Source: Acidovorax delafieldii
GTDB taxonomy: Bacteria; Pseudomonadota; Gammaproteobacteria; Burkholderiales; Burkholderiaceae_C
DNA length: 64,000 nt
Reading direction: 5' to 3'
NCBI GenBank assembly: GCA_002377855.1
Contig: DFQQ01000027.1
Coordinates: 62,001-126,000, forward strand
A program made the translations under genes and the position numbers. Shown here piece after piece: positions 63,023 to 64,000 of this stretch. The notes beneath the pieces are model-generated. The model did not search any database and was not told where the DNA came from. It saw only the letters and a list, made by a program, of their open reading frames with translations. Each line of letters starts with the position of its first letter. Positions within the stretch are counted from its first letter, which is position 1.

Positions 63023-63196
63023 GATGGCGGAGTGCGGTGCGTTGATCAGAAAGGTATGTTGCGTAGCATAGGCCATGAACCGGCTGCCAGCCATACGCAT
63101 TGCCCCCGGGGTGGGGCCGAGCACAACAATTGATGGGTTGATGGGCTTGCACTGTGGCGACCGTACTTGGCAGGCTATTTTCGGCGCGCGGCAGTG

Positions 63197-64000
63197 CTAA
63201 CGCGCTGGAGTCTGTGCACGCAGCCACTGCTCCAGCAGCGGTTGCGGGGGCAGGGCTTTGGAGTACAGATAGCCTTGCGCTTCATCGCATTGCAGCTGGG
63301 TGAGCAGCGTGGCCTGCGCTGCAGTCTCCACGCCTTCGGCCACGGTTTCCAGCTTGAGCGCCTTGGCCATGCCGATCACGGCGGTGACGATGGCGCAATT
63401 GCCAGGGTGGGTGTCCATATCGTGCACAAAGGACATGTCAATCTTTAGCTTGAACACAGGGAAGCGCTGCAGCCGCTCCAGCGAGGAGTAACCGGTGCCG
63501 AAGTCATCAATGGACAGGCGAAATCCTGCCTCCACCAGCCGAGAGGCCACATGGCGGGCTTTTTCCGGCTCATTCATCAGCGCCGACTCGGTCATCTCCA
63601 GCTCGATCATGCCGGGCTCAACACCTTGGGCGCGCAGTAGTTGCGGCGCGCGGTCGGCAAATTCCTCGTCCATCATTTGTGCAGCCGACACGTTGACCGC
63701 CACGCGGGGCACGACCGCAGCACCGCTGTCTTGCCACAGGCGGATGTCGCGCGCCGCCTGGGTCAGTGTCCAGTCTCCCAGCTCATTGATGAGCCCTCGC
63801 TGTTCGGCTGCGGGGATGAACTCCGCCGGGCTGATCCACTGCCCGTCTTCGTCACACCAGCGTGAAAGCGCCTCGACCCCGCACAGAGCACCGGTGGCCA
63901 GGTGTACCTTGGGCTGGTAGTGCAGTTGCAGATCACCGCGGGCCAATGCCCGGGCCAGGCGTGTTCCCAGCGAAATGCGCCGCTCCAGCTGCAGGCCCAG
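63197..64000 (-). CDS. EAL-domain c-di-GMP phosphodiesterase, C-terminal part (cut by window edge)
   Basis: The last ~267 residues are visible; the gene continues beyond the right edge. A full EAL domain: LQLHYQPKVHLATGALCGVE with EALSRW, then VNVSAAQM (Asn), ELEMTESALMN (Glu), DDFGTGYSSLERLQRFP, KIDMSFVHDM (Lys/Asp) and AEGVETAAQ (Glu). The metal and catalytic residues are intact, so it should hydrolyse c-di-GMP. The start of the visible part (LQLERRISLGTRLARALARG) is the usual linker from a GGDEF domain, so the full protein is probably GGDEF-EAL, perhaps with sensors. Confidence 0.93.
   Translation of the reverse strand: MGLQLERRISLGTRLARALARGDLQLHYQPKVHLATGALCGVEALSRWCDEDGQWISPAEFIPAAEQRGLINELGDWTLTQAARDIRLWQDSGAAVVPRVAVNVSAAQMMDEEFADRAPQLLRAQGVEPGMIELEMTESALMNEPEKARHVASRLVEAGFRLSIDDFGTGYSSLERLQRFPVFKLKIDMSFVHDMDTHPGNCAIVTAVIGMAKALKLETVAEGVETAAQATLLTQLQCDEAQGYLYSKALPPQPLLEQWLRAQTPAR

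Overview
The window looks like chromosome of a betaproteobacterium of the Burkholderiales, most likely family Comamonadaceae (Acidovorax-like). The basis is the gene content and order: mrcA/pilMNOPQ/aroB/dgt, mlaFEDACB-yadGH-ibaG-murA-hisG-hisD, gltBD. The short HisG, high GC outside one segment, and small dispersed repeats that I recall from Comamonadaceae genomes point the same way. I ran no database search. Calls rest on reading motifs, and species is not claimed. I saw no rRNA, tRNA, CRISPR array or prophage.

Layout. 1-5.4 kb is an accessory stretch: start of ligD, a DUF4142 protein, small lipoprotein and KGG stress protein genes, a zinc alcohol dehydrogenase gene broken by two single-base deletions, an HU gene, and a gene-poor interval with a 160-bp dispersed repeat. 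5.4-18.0 kb holds lptM/cyaY, mrcA and the type IV pilus alignment operon pilMNOPQ. An Ig-like lipoprotein gene lies between pilQ and aroB, where shikimate kinase aroK is often found. DNA from pilN to mid-aroB is clearly poorer in G+C than both flanks. 18.0-29.5 kb: dgt, DUF1415, a methyltransferase, a REP-associated tyrosine transposase, glutamate synthase gltBD and a polar amino-acid ABC transporter. 29.8-39.2 kb: the Mla phospholipid-transport operon running into an ABC-2 exporter, a BolA-family gene, murA, hisG and hisD. 39.3-41.2 kb: a DUF2243 membrane protein and an ODP-type diiron beta-lactamase-fold protein with an exact FNR-type site upstream. 41.3-48.9 kb: a D-glucarate/galactarate cluster (garD-like dehydratase, LacI regulator, kdgD, Bug binding protein, gudD, SMP-30 lactonase) with three near-identical palindromic operators. 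49.1-57.5 kb: a six-gene co-directional cassette of uncharacterised proteins. 58-62 kb: a CPA1 antiporter and an arsR-arsI-arsC-acr3 operon. 62-64 kb: a DUF3334-like gene and a truncated EAL-domain gene.

The best candidate for an undescribed system is at 50.7-54.1 kb, inside the 49-57 kb cassette. A helix-turn-helix protein with what looks like a degenerate, P-loop-less ATPase domain overlaps a two-TM protein. That partner carries a periplasmic type IV pilin-like domain (W-x-C ... YLPxxC loop) joined to a cytoplasmic Walker A/B ATPase. Small membrane proteins precede the pair; ankyrin and leucine-rich repeat proteins follow it, then a decayed ankyrin gene. This suggests a membrane sensor/ATPase module with interchangeable repeat proteins; its function is unknown.
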